Notes under the pieces: model-generated
Databases searched by the model: none
Seen by the model: the letters and a program-made list of their open reading frames with translations, nothing else
What the model was told of the DNA's origin: nothing
Shown here: positions 62,732 through 64,000 of the stretch, piece after piece
Position numbering within the stretch: position 1 is the first letter of the stretch
Layout of the letters: every line of letters starts with the position of its first letter
Program-made: the position numbers and the translations under genes
Source of the DNA: Streptosporangiaceae bacterium
Lineage (GTDB): Bacteria > Actinomycetota > Actinomycetes > Streptosporangiales > Streptosporangiaceae
DNA: 64,000 nucleotides
Assembly (NCBI GenBank): GCA_025964695.1
Contig: JAOPYK010000074.1
Coordinates: 1 to 64,000, forward strand
Reading direction: 5' to 3'

Positions 62732-64000
<1,269 letters not shown>

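Overview
The window is high-GC actinobacterial chromosome, most likely from a Streptosporangiaceae-type spore-forming actinomycete. This rests on base composition, GTG/TTG starts, a WhiB protein, SigE-family sigma factor, a 14-gene-type nuo operon ending next to a polyprenyl diphosphate synthase, a LigC-type ATP ligase, a DUF222-HNH protein and a DtxR/IdeR-type iron box. The genus is inference. There is no rRNA, tRNA, CRISPR array, transposase or prophage that I can see.

Layout. 1-8000: 3' half of the complex I operon (nuoH end, nuoIJKLMN) and a menaquinone side-chain prenyl synthase. 8000-10420: RarD-like exporter, methyltransferase, MsrA. 10420-12870: a scarred stretch with two protein fragments (YjbR-like, YVTN propeller), an orphan histidine kinase with an abnormal tail, a 22-bp rod-like hairpin and a gene-free stretch. 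12870-20700: aldehyde dehydrogenase, lipoprotein, LigC, RibD-like reductase, HesB-like protein, secreted peptidoglycan-binding protein, SigE-family sigma factor with its partner, and a four-palindrome array before a small membrane gene. 20700-27800: GlgX, then a sulfur-type leader peptide with hairpin in front of a taurine/sulfonate-type ABC importer and TauD-like dioxygenase, then YbaK. 27800-34400: two MFS transporters, acyl-CoA dehydrogenase with a truncated thioesterase and its TetR regulator, and a metallo-beta-lactamase-fold hydrolase. 34500-38400: assimilatory sulfur operon (sulfite reductase, a 50-residue zinc ribbon, APS/PAPS reductase, sirohydrochlorin chelatase) led by a second sulfur leader peptide with hairpin. 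38400-43600: YihY protein, a phosphotriesterase-homology protein that has lost metal ligands, a phosphoribosyltransferase, WhiB, and an iron-boxed sucrase/ferredoxin-like protein. 43600-48540: GlpD, TetR, an alkylglycerone-phosphate-synthase-type flavoprotein and a lipid kinase, a plausible ether-lipid module. 48500-57100: DUF11 protein, RDD protein, phosphoesterase, CtaG-like protein, a family A polymerase, DUF222-HNH protein. 57200-62600: three glycosyltransferases. 62700-64000: an SsuB-like ATPase and the end of a flavoprotein.

Two themes cross the window. First, sulfur acquisition and assimilation occur at two loci, each headed by a short peptide carrying an RRHVD..RV...C motif and followed at once by a strong inverted repeat, which points to ribosome-mediated attenuation. 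Second, the sequence is full of short direct tandem iterations, mostly 12-15 bp with 13 frequent, at gene ends and in promoters (near 14353, 26180, 29155, 49382, 49997, 53326, 57132, 62683) and also inside genes, where they write PSxx, CAQx, VLPPS-like and PSETDE-like peptide repeats. I count about 18 separate arrays in 64 kb, and that density is the most unusual whole-window property.

All calls are from reading sequence and translated motifs; no database search was possible. Start codons were moved from the longest reading frame where a ribosome site, a 4-bp overlap or family length decided it.
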